DNA of 64,000 nt from Pseudoneurospora amorphoporcata (Eukaryota; Ascomycota; Sordariomycetes; Sordariales; Sordariaceae), in the NCBI GenBank assembly GCA_033297205.1, contig MU859128.1, forward strand, positions 62,001 through 126,000, given 5' to 3'. The position numbers and the translations under genes were made by a program. Positions 1 to 10,479 of this stretch are shown piece by piece. The notes under the pieces are model-generated. The model was not told the origin of the DNA. It saw only the letters and a program-made list of their open reading frames with translations, and made no database searches. The number at the start of each line of letters is the position of its first letter. The stretch's first letter is position 1.

Positions 1-214
1 CAGAGGTGTAGAAACGCCGGCGTTTCCAGAAGCGTTTTCATCCCATCACTCACGCCAAGCTCACCAAATACACCCGTTTCCACCTACTCACGCCAAGCGC
101 GGCTAAGGCTACGAGGCGGGCTAGCACATTGAAGGTTAATTCTAAATTAGGCTTCGATACTATGGTTCTACGATACTATGGTTCTATGGGAGCACACGGT
201 GACCTTTATCCTCC
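1..214. other. Left edge, no gene seen
   Basis: I see no coding region, RNA gene or clear repeat here. It lies beside the duplicated segment that starts near 215 and may be a degraded extension of it. Confidence 0.4.
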
Positions 215-1060
215 AGCGGCGGGGGCGTAAAGTTGTAGAACTCGCTGTCCTGTTCTGGGTTATCACAACCAAGGTCAAAGCCGCAGGCGGAATTCCGAAC
301 CGGACATGTTGGAGTGGCAGTAACGACCATTCACAAGACTGAGCTTCTTCCCATCAGTCAGCATGGTTAATCTAGAAAGAGGGATGGCATTTTGTCACCC
401 ATACGAGCCGAATTACTACCTAGCGTGAAGTCAGTCTTGGAGTACCTTCAACACCCAGTCGGTGGTATAAAGCCGCATGTTAAACCGCGATTCCCCCACA
501 TCTAGACTAGGGAAGACCATATAGCTGTGGCGACGCTACTACAAGTGTGTTGGCTCTCCCAAACACCACCAAGAAAGAGACCACTTATCCGATCGAGGAG
601 AATCGAGGCCTCTACCATTGTACTAGGCTTGGCCATGACTGGGCAGTCATGGGTTAATCTCGTGGCATCTGGACCGCACAAGAACCTGCAAAAGGAGAGT
701 CAAGGGATGGAATAGTCTTGCTTCGTAGTAATGGAATACGTCATCTTGACAACAGTAGTAGGTTACCAAAATTTACAAAATTCCTATAAATTTGCCTATC
801 CTCCTAGATTCTTCTAGTAGCACGCTAGAAAAAATGAAATAGAGAGAAAGGAATTGAGAAAGGCATGGAATATATTATATGTCTTGCGAGAAGCCAATAA
901 ACTAAACCAGTCCTAATACGCTGTCGATGGATATCATCCGTCCCTAGAGGTCACAATTAGACGGTCGGTAATTCGGTGGCAGCTAGAGTACGTTCTGGCC
1001 ATTGCAAGTAATCCAAGAACTATCCTGTTCCAAGCTAAACAATAAAGATTAGGGAGTAAA
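215..1060 (-). repeat. Degenerate copy of the 3' end and downstream flank of a NACHT-WD40 gene
   Basis: This segment aligns by eye, in the same orientation, with 11,420-12,240, which is the C-terminal coding tail and 3' flank of the intact NACHT-WD40 gene. Long matching blocks run through both copies: for example 741-800 matches 11,937-11,996 and 961-1015 matches 12,157-12,211, and the reading frames at 527-715 and 11,723-11,911 encode clearly related 62-residue strings on the plus strand. Many differences are transitions. On the minus strand the part after about 905 corresponds to the receptor's tail, but it no longer joins WD40 repeats; it lies directly downstream of the ankyrin repeats that end at 1135. 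I infer a duplicated, decaying gene end rather than a working gene. Confidence 0.7.
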
Positions 1061-1134
1061 CCAAGATCAATGCTTGCAGGAGAAAAGATTATAAAAGGCT
1101 GACTCGAGGTGGAGTTGTCCTCCAAGCCTGCCTC

Positions 1135-1735
1135 TTAGGATGCAAGGCTGAGTAGCATAACAACCACCTCATGCCCATTCTCTGCCGCCCTATGCAGCGC
1201 TGTCCATCCAGCCCGATCCTTCAGATCTGCGTCAACCTTGCCGGTATCGAGAAGCAGCTTAACAACCGCCTCATGCCCATTCTCTGCCGCCCAATGCAGC
1301 GCTGTCTGTCCATTCCCATCCTTAGCATCTGCGTCAACCTTGCCGCTATCGAGAAGCAGCTTAACAACCGCCTCCTGCCCATTCTCTGCCGCCCAATGCA
1401 GCACTTTTTGTAGCTCCGTACTATGCAAGTCGACCTCGACGGTGTCGAAAAGTAGCTGAACGACTACCTCATGCCCAGTTATCGCCGCTCGATGCAGCGC
1501 TGTCTGTCCATCCTCATCCTTAGCACCTGCGTCAACCTTGCCGGTATCGAGAAGCATCTGAACAATCGCTTTATAGCCTTTTTGTGCCGCAAGCCACAGC
1601 GCCGTCCGTAGCTCCTCCCTATGCAAGTTGACCTTGCCGGTGTCGAGAAGCGATTTTACGACCGTCTCATGCCCGTTTCCTGCCGCCAAGCATAGAAGCG
1701 TCCATTGGCCCTTGTCCTCAATAAGTTGATTTACC
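1135..1735 (-). repeat. Ankyrin-repeat array, about 100-bp units
   Basis: Six ankyrin units of 32-34 codons lie in tandem at the 3' end of the HET-ankyrin pseudogene. The last three are nearly identical in DNA: the blocks around 1180-1260, 1280-1360 and 1380-1420 repeat the same string with few changes. Near identity between neighbouring units points to recent duplication or gene conversion. The final unit stops early at the TAA at 1137-1135. Confidence 0.8.
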
Positions 1736-3403
1736 ATTGTTTCCTTTGCATCTTCCTTTTCTGAATCCTCGGGATCTAGGCAAGTCTTTTTTAGGGTGCT
1801 CATGCTCCTCAATGCCCTCTCAAGAACCGCCGTTTCTTCCCGAAGATTCTTCACTGCAACTCCATACTGTTTCACCTCTTGTAATACCAATCTGACATTC
1901 CGTATCCTAGTCGCCGCATTTAGACAACCTTCCAACTCTGTCTTTGAATGCTCTGATACTGGAATGCTTGCAAAGTAGTCGTGGTTGTTTTCATCTTGCT
2001 GCCTGGCTGGATCTATATCCCAATCCCAGATAAGAAGAAAGGGGTGTGGAAAGATTGTTATCGATTGTAAAAGTCCTGACCACTTGATATCTCCGGTTGT
2101 GGCTTGTGAATCGCCTGCTGGGGAAACTGCAATCATTATAACCGCCCAGTGATCGTTGTATGGCCTGAGGACCGTGAGTCTCGACGCTCCTTGAAGAAGG
2201 CAGATGACATCTCCTTTTTGGACGGATTTTACCGTGGTCGGGAGAGTCCAGGAAGAACCCTATGCTTCCTTCACGCAAATATAGCTGGGAGCATTCCTCC
2301 AAGTAATGGCCACATCTTGTCTGTCGTCCCAAGTAGCATTTCTCTCGACCGAGGACACTTCGCCAAGAATGCAGCCCTTGCCCTCAATGACGGCAATCTC
2401 CTTATCGTCCGAAAGGTCCACAGAGACCAATTCAGATAGGAAGAAGTTGATGAGTTTGTTGAAGAGTTGTTTCCACGGAATCTTGTAGTCGGCGGATAAT
2501 CCTGCTGCGGTTGGATTATCAGAGCTCATACCAAGTAAGGCATATACTTTATCGCGACGATCCGTAGCTTCGCGGGTGTGGTACATCTCTATCAGTTCAC
2601 CTAGAGGGCGTATGTTAAGAGAAAAGTACTCTGATTGATTGGTCTCGTATTTGGGCCGGAAGATTGCGCCCCTTATGAGGTAGGTTACCGAAAGGATTCG
2701 AGCTCGTAGGTCTGCAGGGAGTTTCAATGCATTTAAGCCTGAGCAGAATGCAAATCCGTCAAGCTCAGCAGAACCACACTTAATCAGGATATGGCGAGCC
2801 GCGGCAACTTCCTGAAGCACCTACATCAATCTGTCAGCTTCCTTAGTCATAATACTTTGACATCGGTTCCCTTACCTAGATGCGCCGAAACCACGGTCGT
2901 TGAAGTAGTGTAAGGATTCCCGCGTTATCGTCTAATCGTCTTGTAGACAGCTTGGCTGCGATGCGTATTTCTTCGAGCGCTTGGTCGCTACCGGCTGCCG
3001 CCTCTCCAAGCCAAACAATTACGCGACTTGCTTTAGCGTAGATCTTCGCTATAGATTGAACTTGGTGTCCTTTTTCTTCTTCGTCTTCTTGGTTGATGCA
3101 AACGGCATCTATCTATATAGTTCGTTCAATGGAGTGGTCTCGAAGATGTAACAGTGCTGCGTGAAGGTTTTCTCCGACGGCCAAGTCGCACCCGTTTATA
3201 AAGATGGAACAAGGCTTGGCCACGGAGCCCCACACGTAGGATAAGGCCTCATACGGACGAGTGCCTTTGGAGTCCAATGGGGTGCAGAAGAGCCGACAAT
3301 GTATTGCGGCGTCCTCGTTTTCAGACGGCAATAGCTGAAGCAAGCGAATATGGCTACGTGATATGGGAACGTTGTAATACAGATTCTTTATAGGTGTTAG
3401 CAT
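1135..3403 (-). pseudogene. HET-domain / ankyrin-repeat gene with three in-frame TAG codons
   Basis: HET domains mark fungal heterokaryon-incompatibility and nonself-response proteins. Read from an ATG at 3403, exon 1 (3403-2876) carries the HET start (IRLLQLLP, then YEALSYVWG) and DAVCINQED. A 55-nt intron (2875-2821, GTAAGG...TAG) precedes exon 2 (2820-1135), which carries VLQEV, DRRDKVYALLG and the GDVICLLQG end of HET, then a helical stretch and six ankyrin repeats up to a TAA. The frame is otherwise open for about 738 codons but has TAG at 3115-3113, 2878-2876 and 2262-2260. The first two sit where the family has an invariant Trp (before IDAVCINQ and after PWFRRI). Each is explained by one CpA to TpA change on the plus strand, the RIP signature. 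The last ankyrin repeat is cut short. Very unlikely to make a full-length protein unless the stops are read through or edited. Confidence 0.85.
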
Positions 3404-3474
3404 TGTTATGAAATGTCGTAGGGGGAAAAGAAATAAGCCTACTTCTACCTGCTTGGGCCTTTTGTTATCCACGT

Positions 3475-3550
3475 AGACCAATTCAGATAGCAAGAAGTGG
3501 ATGAGTTTATTGAAGAGTTGTTTCCACGAAATCTTGTAGCCGGCGGACAT
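3475..3550 (-). repeat. Duplicated internal fragment of the HET gene
   Basis: About 76 bp here match 2424-2500, an internal HET-gene segment (both translate to a string containing WKQLFNKLI and LSELV). The copy sits just upstream of the HET start codon, in the same orientation and in an open frame that runs from 3841 into the HET coding region. It is either a scar of a second HET paralogue or a partial tandem duplication. Confidence 0.7.
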
Positions 3551-4539
3551 CTCTGTATCGGCGGAACCGGTAGCAGGAGCGGTTAGGAGCCGGGGGGCGG
3601 GCATACGGGTAGCGGACATAGCGGTAGCGGCGGGGATTTGTTGCAGAAGTGCATGGCGAGATTGTTCTTGGCCCTTATCGTCTTCCCAACCCTCCGTATT
3701 GTGCAGTCGTTGAGACATCGTAGCTTTAGGGAACGAAGGTCTTGAGCGAGGCGACGTAGATGAGGCACTCGAGGATGATCGTGTTGTCCTGGAGGCAGCG
3801 AATGCTATACGGTTGACGATCAATGGATTGAGTTTGTACAAATGCTGGAGATTTCTCTATCCTGTTCCCAAGGACAAAATAAAAAGGACCTAGAGCACTA
3901 TGTTTTCTCAAGGCTATGGTGAAGCATGAGGCGTCGTGTTGAGTCTGTTTCTGTTTCACCGTGTCAGGCGTTGGATGGCTGGCGGCTCCCTCCCAACTAC
4001 ACGCCAATGGCCTAAAGGACATTTCTTTTCCAGAGGCCGGGCATTCTTGTTACGAACTTTAAGCAAAGGACACGGGCCAACCAAGCCACCGGTACACAAC
4101 AGCCACGTGAAGGCTTGGCAGTGTAACCATGACAGGGAAGGCAGGCTCACAGATAGACGCAGGCTCATGAAGATGAGCCAAGATCATGAGGATGAGCCAG
4201 ATCTGTAGAATGAGCCAGTGTCAAGACAGTCCACGAGGAAGTATAAAGGGACGACTGGAGAACTCAGGTTGTCAGATAGTTCGACAGCAGTCAATAGATC
4301 ATAATCACTGAGACTAGTATAACGCTACCATACTTGTTGTGAACCTTTTGGCTTCACCGAACGTCTTCTGATAGTATCATCATTCAGCTATCCCACTTAA
4401 GGCAGATCAGTCTACCGTTCGTCACACTTCCAGACCTAGAGACTTCAGGGTATTAATCAATAACTCGACTTGGGCGAGGGTCGTGGCTTTCTATCACGGG
4501 GTCTACAGGGTTGGCAACAGTATACCAGTAGCGGCCTGG
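3551..4539. other. Intergenic, no gene; short imperfect repeats
   Basis: No supported gene. Around 4166-4216 the string GATGAGCC recurs three times at 16-18 bp spacing. At 4422-4431 the sequence GTTCGTCACA equals the 3' end of the solo LTR at 4540-4816, so this may hold the end of a second, degraded LTR, but I could not find its start or a target duplication. Confidence 0.4.
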
Positions 4540-4816
4540 TGTTACGATCCAATCAGAAACCCCTTACGTAAGCTAGATAGATCGACCAATAGAAGGCAAC
4601 CGGAACCTAGCTAGGGTCCCGGAGTCCCGAGAATACGGGACTACGGGACGGGTTTGAAGACCAGTATATAAGAAGGCCGCTTCCTGGCCTTCGTTATTCT
4701 GGTTCTTCAGCAAGCAACCAACTGATACAATCGATCAGTACCTTTTGGCTACTACCACTGTTATTCTTGTTCTTATTCCCAGCGATATAATCCTGTGCTT
4801 GTAACAGTTCGTCACA
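4540..4816 (+). mobile_element. Candidate solo LTR
   Basis: A 277-bp segment starts TGTTACGATC and ends GTTCGTCACA. These ends are imperfect inverted repeats (8 of 10 positions) and obey the TG...CA rule. The 5 bp on each side are identical (CCTGG at 4535-4539 and 4817-4821), as expected of an LTR-retrotransposon target duplication. Inside are a TATA-like stretch near 4663 (AGTATATAAG) and a pyrimidine-rich 3' half. No internal retrotransposon coding sequence adjoins it, so I call a solo LTR. Confidence 0.6.
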
Positions 4817-4821
4817 CCTGG

Positions 4822-5287
4822 TAGCTTGCACCACTTATGGGGCCGTGGCGCGGGTAGGGCTGTAATTCCGAGTGGAACCTGCAAATTGCAGTAGAGCCTA
4901 GGCTGCCAGTGCTGTCAATAACCAAGCCGTTGCGATAACCAGTGTCCTTGAGCGGACAATGCATTGATGCCTTACTTTCCATTTCCTTTGGGACCTGTAG
5001 GCGTATGGAACCGACGCCAAGCGGCGATCGCACTGATAGCAAGACATAAAGCAGCTGTCTATACTGCCAAAGAAATGCGCAGCAGCAGGGAGGGGTGATG
5101 ACGGGACCGACGCCCTTTCCTTATGCGTATGCGTACTCGCCATCGCCGTCGTCTGAGTTGGGGTTTGGGTCGTGGTCGGCGGGATCGGAGCTCGTAGTCT
5201 GGTTGTCTGGCATGGTGTTGGGAAGTGGGACAGGAGGGATGGATGAGGTGATAGAGGAGAGCGGCGGTGGCATGTTGGGGATTGTCA
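4822..5287. other. Intergenic, no gene seen
   Basis: This is 466 bp between the candidate solo LTR and the stop codon of the minus-strand DUF4238 gene, and would include its 3' untranslated region. No RNA gene or clear repeat is visible. Confidence 0.4.
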
Positions 5288-8057
5288 TCAGGGCTGAATT
5301 GGGTCTGTGGGTTTAGAAGACTCCGACTCAAACTCCGGCTCCGACTTAGACTCCGGCTCCGGCTCCGGCTTCATCAGGTCTGGTGGAGTAGGATACACGA
5401 GCGTGAAGAGAACCTTCTTCAGGTCCTGTATCACCTGTGGACTGAGGTTGTGCTTGATTCGCTCGGGCTCCATGATTTCGGCGAACATGTTGCGGAAGAT
5501 TGAGCGGGTGATTAGCTCGAGGCGCGCAAAGGGGTTGTGAAGAGACGCTAGGGTGGGATCGATGCTGTTGAAAGCAAGGTCCGCGGTGATGGCGAGGTCG
5601 ATAAGTTCGCGTGACTGGGCTAGGGCTTCGATTTGTGGAATTCCTGTTTTTTTCTGTTAGTGGGGGGCGTCATGGTTTGGTTTTTTCTGGCTGGCGTTTA
5701 TGTGGTGGGAAGGAGTCAAGGTTTGTTTTTGGGATTTGGTGTTGGGTATTACATTGGGACTGATACAGATAGGGAATGGAGCATGTCAAAGTGAGTGGAC
5801 ATTTGAGGTGTGCATTGGCATAATGGGCATTTGGTTCATGGGAGTTGGGAGTCAACCTCTTCGGTGGAATTTTACGTACCACAAGTCTTGAAAGATTCGG
5901 CACCTGTAGACAATCAAGACGTCGTGTTAGCAAAGATTGAGACAATATTTGCAAGTAACCTTGGTTACTTCGTACCTTGAAGAAACGGTGCGAACTCGGT
6001 TTGAATGTTCCGGTGCGCCTCTTCGCGAAACCTAGTGTCGGTCTTGAAGGCTATATACATCAACTCGTTCAGTCTGTCGGGTCTGATCAGTTTTTTGGCT
6101 GTTGCACTGTTAGTGTTGCGCTCGTACGTTTGAAGCGTGAGACTGCCATCACCTACCGCGAACAATTGCATTTTCGGGCATCCCAAGCCAGTCTCCTTGC
6201 GGGCTGCGCAAGTCGATGCCTTCGTGCTCCATGATCATACTCCTCTCCGTTTGTATGTATAACCACAGTCTCGGACTGGGCAAGCGAAGGTATTCGCTGA
6301 CAAGTGACTCCCGATTGCGTTGGCGAATCGCCTCGTCTACTCCTTGAGACCATGAGTCGATCTTAATCCTCAAGGTGTTCATCTTTACCGCCTGATCAAT
6401 GTCCTCCAGCGCGGTATTATATGAGCCGCCTAAGTCAGGAGATCATTAGCGACGTTCTGAAGCTCTTGTAAATCGGTGCCATACCTAGCAAAAAGTAGTT
6501 GTCCATATAGGGCGCGGCGGGTTTTGATAAGCCCCACGTCAGTGCATTTTGTTCCATCAAGGACTTGAGAAAGGCCTCGCCATGTGGATCCTGGATTCTC
6601 TCATCATTCACCACCGCATTTTTTAATTTGCGATGTCGTTCCAGGCGCCGAAGCCGAATCTTTTCATGATCCTGGAGTGTTGGTGGAAGGGTAGGCATTA
6701 TCCATAACGCAGCCTTCTCCGAGCCCAGAGAACGTGACACTGCTTCCAGCTTCTTGAGTGTCTTGAGACGATCCTCCTTATCTTCCCCTGTGAATATTTT
6801 TCCAATATCAAGAGGAGGAGCAGTCAAATACCACTCCAGTGTTCTTCCGAATGCCTGCTTAGAATTATAAACAAGACTGGTGCAGCGTAGACAATTGTCG
6901 AGAAAGATTGAATTGATTATGTTGACATGTTGGCTTTCGATCGGGAAGAAGGGAAAACGGAACTTATCGTCCTTTCCTCGCCGTCCATCACAACCCTCTC
7001 GCAAGACCAGGCAGCCATTCACAATCTTGCTGTAACTGTTTTCTGCCTTGCGTACAGGCAGATCAGCCAACATGCCGTTGACATGGCCATAAGGATCCAT
7101 CACCAAAGACCTTTGGAAATCTCTTTCCTCTTTGACCTCGGGAGATTGGTCTTCAAGTGGGTTAGGTAAAATCAAAGAGCGAAGAACAACCATGATCTTT
7201 GGAGATATCGGCGCAAAGGTATGGAGCTCCACGTAGCCAAGGGCTTCTTCCTTGTCCGATTTGATGTCTCGGGCATATTTGTTCGGCCCTTCATGCACCG
7301 AATAGCTATTGTCGGCGAGGATGAACTCGTTCTCCGCTTCGGATGGTACGCACAGGGCCATGTAAGAACTCTGCACATGCGTAACAAACCACATAGCATC
7401 GTTGTAGTACATCTTCTTGGGAAGCTCACGTATCCAGTTCAGCTCCGGGTCCATCTCAAGGTTGATGAGTGTTTCGATATTGTGCAACCAGACCTGCATA
7501 GGGGTTTTGAATTGCGGATGTTCTTCCATGTACTCGCGAAGGAGTTCCCGGTCGTTCTCGGAATATGCCTCGGGTCTTTCGTGGAAGAAGCGGGTATGAA
7601 ACCGATGGCCGCGGTACTTCATGAGGAAGAGAAACTTGCGAATCAAGTTTCGCTCGTCCCGGGTGAGAACAACTCCACCCTCTTTCGCTTCATATGCCTT
7701 TGTGATCTTGGTGAAGATGTGTGCTGCCTGGGCCTCCAGTTTGGAGAGCAACTTCTCGACATGTCTTTGCTCCCCGTTGGGCTTCGTAAAGTCGTCGTAC
7801 ATGTTGATCTGCCCCAAAATCCTGGAAACGGGCTTCTCGGTGAAGACGGCAGCGTCCTGGGTTAAGTCGAGGCTGCTGATTACCAGGTCTCCTGGAAACA
7901 TGCCCTTCTCATACTTGGGCTTCGGAGTTCCTTTGGGTCCTTTGGGCGCTTTGGCAACCCTGTGGGCAAAGTGCTTGAGAAGGAACTGGGGGACAAAGTG
8001 TTGGTACTGTCCATTCGATGCGGCGGGTGCCATGACGTTAGGCTTGGGGTGTGACAT
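5288..8057 (-). CDS. DUF4238 family protein, 5 exons, about 782 aa
   Basis: The N-terminal HFVPQFLLKHF motif (about residues 20-30) followed by a long alpha/beta region with LIRKFLFLMKYRGHRFH is typical of DUF4238, a family of unknown function in bacteria and fungi. The spliced structure is 8057-6485, 6429-6157, 6098-5976, 5903-5880 and 5643-5288 (2349 nt). Introns are 55, 58, 72 and 236 nt; all are GT-AG and most have a visible CTAAC-type branch site (for example CACTAACAG just before 6099). The C-terminus is acidic and Glu/Pro/Ser-rich. The 24-nt fourth exon is the weakest part of the model. No signal peptide or membrane segment is evident, so a soluble intracellular protein is likely. It sits between a HET pseudogene and an NLR, but a role in nonself recognition is only a guess. 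Confidence 0.8.
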
Positions 8058-8518
8058 GGTGTGATGAGAGATGTTGTTATTCTCGAAAGCAATGTCGAGG
8101 TGGGAGGAGCTTTGACTTTGGGAAGAAAGTGTGTAGCAAATGTGTGTCGTTAGCGATTTCTTTTGTGAAAAGCCAGGTCGTCCATGGGGATATATATAAC
8201 GAGCTCAGCCACGGCTGTCCTCGATAGAGGTCATCGAGACTGCACACGTCAAACACTCACAACACAACCTCAAACCATTCCACTTGTCTTCGCCTTCCGC
8301 TCTGGAGAAAAGGCCAGCTCCAAAATACGCGGCAATGGAACCCGGCCTCACTGTGGTAATCTGGTCTGCGGTTTGGTTTGACCATGTCCCAAGTTCAGGC
8401 GGTCGGCGGGTGGGCACTCAATTGACCAAACACCTCGACAGTTGTCAATCGATGAGGCTTCATTTTCAGGCCATCGTCCCCAGCCCAACCCAGGCTTAAA
8501 GTCATCTCACCCTAGCTG
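8058..8518. promoter_or_regulatory. 5' flank of the DUF4238 gene
   Basis: This is the upstream region of the minus-strand DUF4238 gene, up to the palindromic repeat. A TATA-like string (ATATATAAC, 8191-8199 on the plus strand) lies about 135 bp upstream of the start codon. I see no coding region. Confidence 0.35.
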
Positions 8519-9915
8519 CCGGCTTCTGATCCTAGACCTGTGGTTGGCTTGTTGCTCTCAACGCCGCCGTCACCCTGTTTCGCAGCCCTGGCATGCAGCT
8601 CTCTCCGCCAATCGACTCGTCTACAAAGGTGTTGGCGGCTGCGCCGGCAGTGTGTTGCAAGCCAATCACCATGGTTATGACATGCCAATCCTCCCCTCAG
8701 GAAGGGAAGGGGTAGGCTAATGCAGGCGGATGAAGAAGGTAGGTTAACGCAGGTACATGAAGGAGGCCGATCGTGATCAGTTTGTCGTAGTGGATCACCA
8801 AACTGTAGGAACCAATTCTTCAAGAATGGGCTTCTGACCGAGGGCAATCTTGGTATTAGCTGTGTAAAAGATCTAGAAGCAGTGTCAGGACGGTCAACTT
8901 TTCTCGTAATCCGCCCAATTATATTCATCTTCTTAGCGCCGCCTCCCCACTCACCGTAATGCCTCCGTCCGAACGATATAGATATGGGAGCTAGTGGTTC
9001 AGTTTTTTGACCCTACCACGTGATTAAAAGATCCGTTTCCTGTCCTTCCCGCTCCCATAGATAAGAACACTGAGGGGAAGGTTATCTATGGGAGGAGGTT
9101 TTGACAGGGGTTTGGATGACTCAGCCAAAAACGCCGCCGCCGTTGTATGGGAGTTGGAAGGATATGAAACGGGTCTTTTAATCACCTAGTAGGGTCAAAA
9201 AACTGAACCACCACCTCCCATATCCATATCGTTCGGACGGAGGCAAGACAGTGAGTGGGGAGGCGGCGCTAAAAAGATGAATATAATTGGGCGGATTACA
9301 AGAAAAGTTGACCGTCCTGACACTGCGGCTAGATCTTTTACATGGGTAACACCAAGATTGCACTCGGTCAGAAGACCATTCCTAATTGGTTCATAGTACT
9401 CTTCGGCCCGGTTATGTGTATGCAGATGAGAGCGTGGCAAGGGGATTTGTTGGACGTGTCCCGTGTCACGTGCGGCTGGCCATGGCCCCACCGCACAGGG
9501 ACCTCCCTTGCCCTAGTTTTAGACCTCCAGACTTGCACAGTCTGAACACAACACAATACATTATTATCATTGGATTCGTTCGTGGTCGTTCACCCTATTC
9601 ACAGAATCTCTCGCTCTTGTCTTATTCGATCACGGTTCGGTGATCCACTACGACAAACTGATCACGATGGACCTCCTTCATGTACCTGCCTTAACCTACC
9701 TCCTTCATCTGCCTGCATTAGCCCACCTCTTCACTTCCATTCTAGCATATCATTACCATAGTGGTTGGCTTGCAACACACTGCCGACGCAGCCGCCAACA
9801 CCTTTGTAGACGAGTCGATTGGCGGAGAGAGCTGTATGCCAGGGCTGCGAAACAGGGTGACGGCGGCGTTGAGAGCGACAAGCCAACCACAGCTCTAAGG
9901 ATCCGAAGCCAGCAT
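8519..9915. repeat. Large imperfect palindrome: inverted repeat arms 8519-9049 and 9165-9915
   Basis: The left arm read forward and the right arm read on the opposite strand match over about 500 bp with few differences. The inner ends both hold CCTAC..GTGATTAAAAGA. The right arm carries about 250 bp of unmatched sequence at roughly 9395-9640, either an insertion there or a loss from the left arm. The spacer holds a smaller perfect hairpin (CTCCCATAGATAA near 9051 against TTATCTATGGGAG near 9080). Part of the family recurs at 22,840-23,220. No coding capacity for a transposase is visible, so this may be a non-autonomous or decayed element inserted twice head to head. Confidence 0.7.
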
Positions 9916-10479
9916 CCTTATCTACTCTACAGGATTGGGCCATGACACCCTCATGATTGGTACAAGCCACCAGGCCGCTCCTGGTGCTGAGTGTAGAAGA
10001 GCTTTGACGGATGCGCCTGGTTCTCTGCTGGGCGCATCGAAGTAGCTACAGCTACTACGGAAAACAGAATTCGGCTAAATGATTTAGTAACGCAAGGATA
10101 CGGCATAGGACAGTATGAGTAGTGGATTACCTGCAATAGCAAAAATGTACTCTGGTTACCATCAGAATACCGCCCAAAGTGTTCCGCCGTCCAAGAGCTG
10201 ATGGTATCCATCGGCTGTTCGTCAGGGCGAGTTTTCACTATTAGCTTTTCATAATTGGTTTGAGGTTAATATTTTTGAAGTCTCTTTCTTTCACCCTATA
10301 TATTTCTTTTTCCTAGCTTGACGCCAGAAGGGTCAGGGAGGATAGATTATTTTATAGGAGAAATTCTAGCAGTTTCCATCGGTGTTAAGTCATTTACGTA
10401 CTCTGCTTCGAGCAGGCAGGATTGTCAGATTCAATTCTCTGTTACCGCTTTTTGACATCGCCACCTTCTGTTTGCTTGA
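9916..10479. other. Intergenic, no gene seen
   Basis: No coding region, RNA gene or clear repeat recognised between the palindrome and the DUF4211 relic. Confidence 0.4.

Noticed and set aside
527..715. 62-codon open frame whose translation is similar to that at 11,723-11,911
   Set aside because: The similarity follows from the DNA duplication of receptor 3' flanks. Substitutions fall in all codon positions and neither frame begins with ATG, so I do not call a small gene.
8512..8928. 138-codon minus-strand frame resembling a frame at 9640-9945
   Set aside because: Both frames come from the arms of the inverted repeat; no protein family is recognisable and the frames are not kept along the arms.
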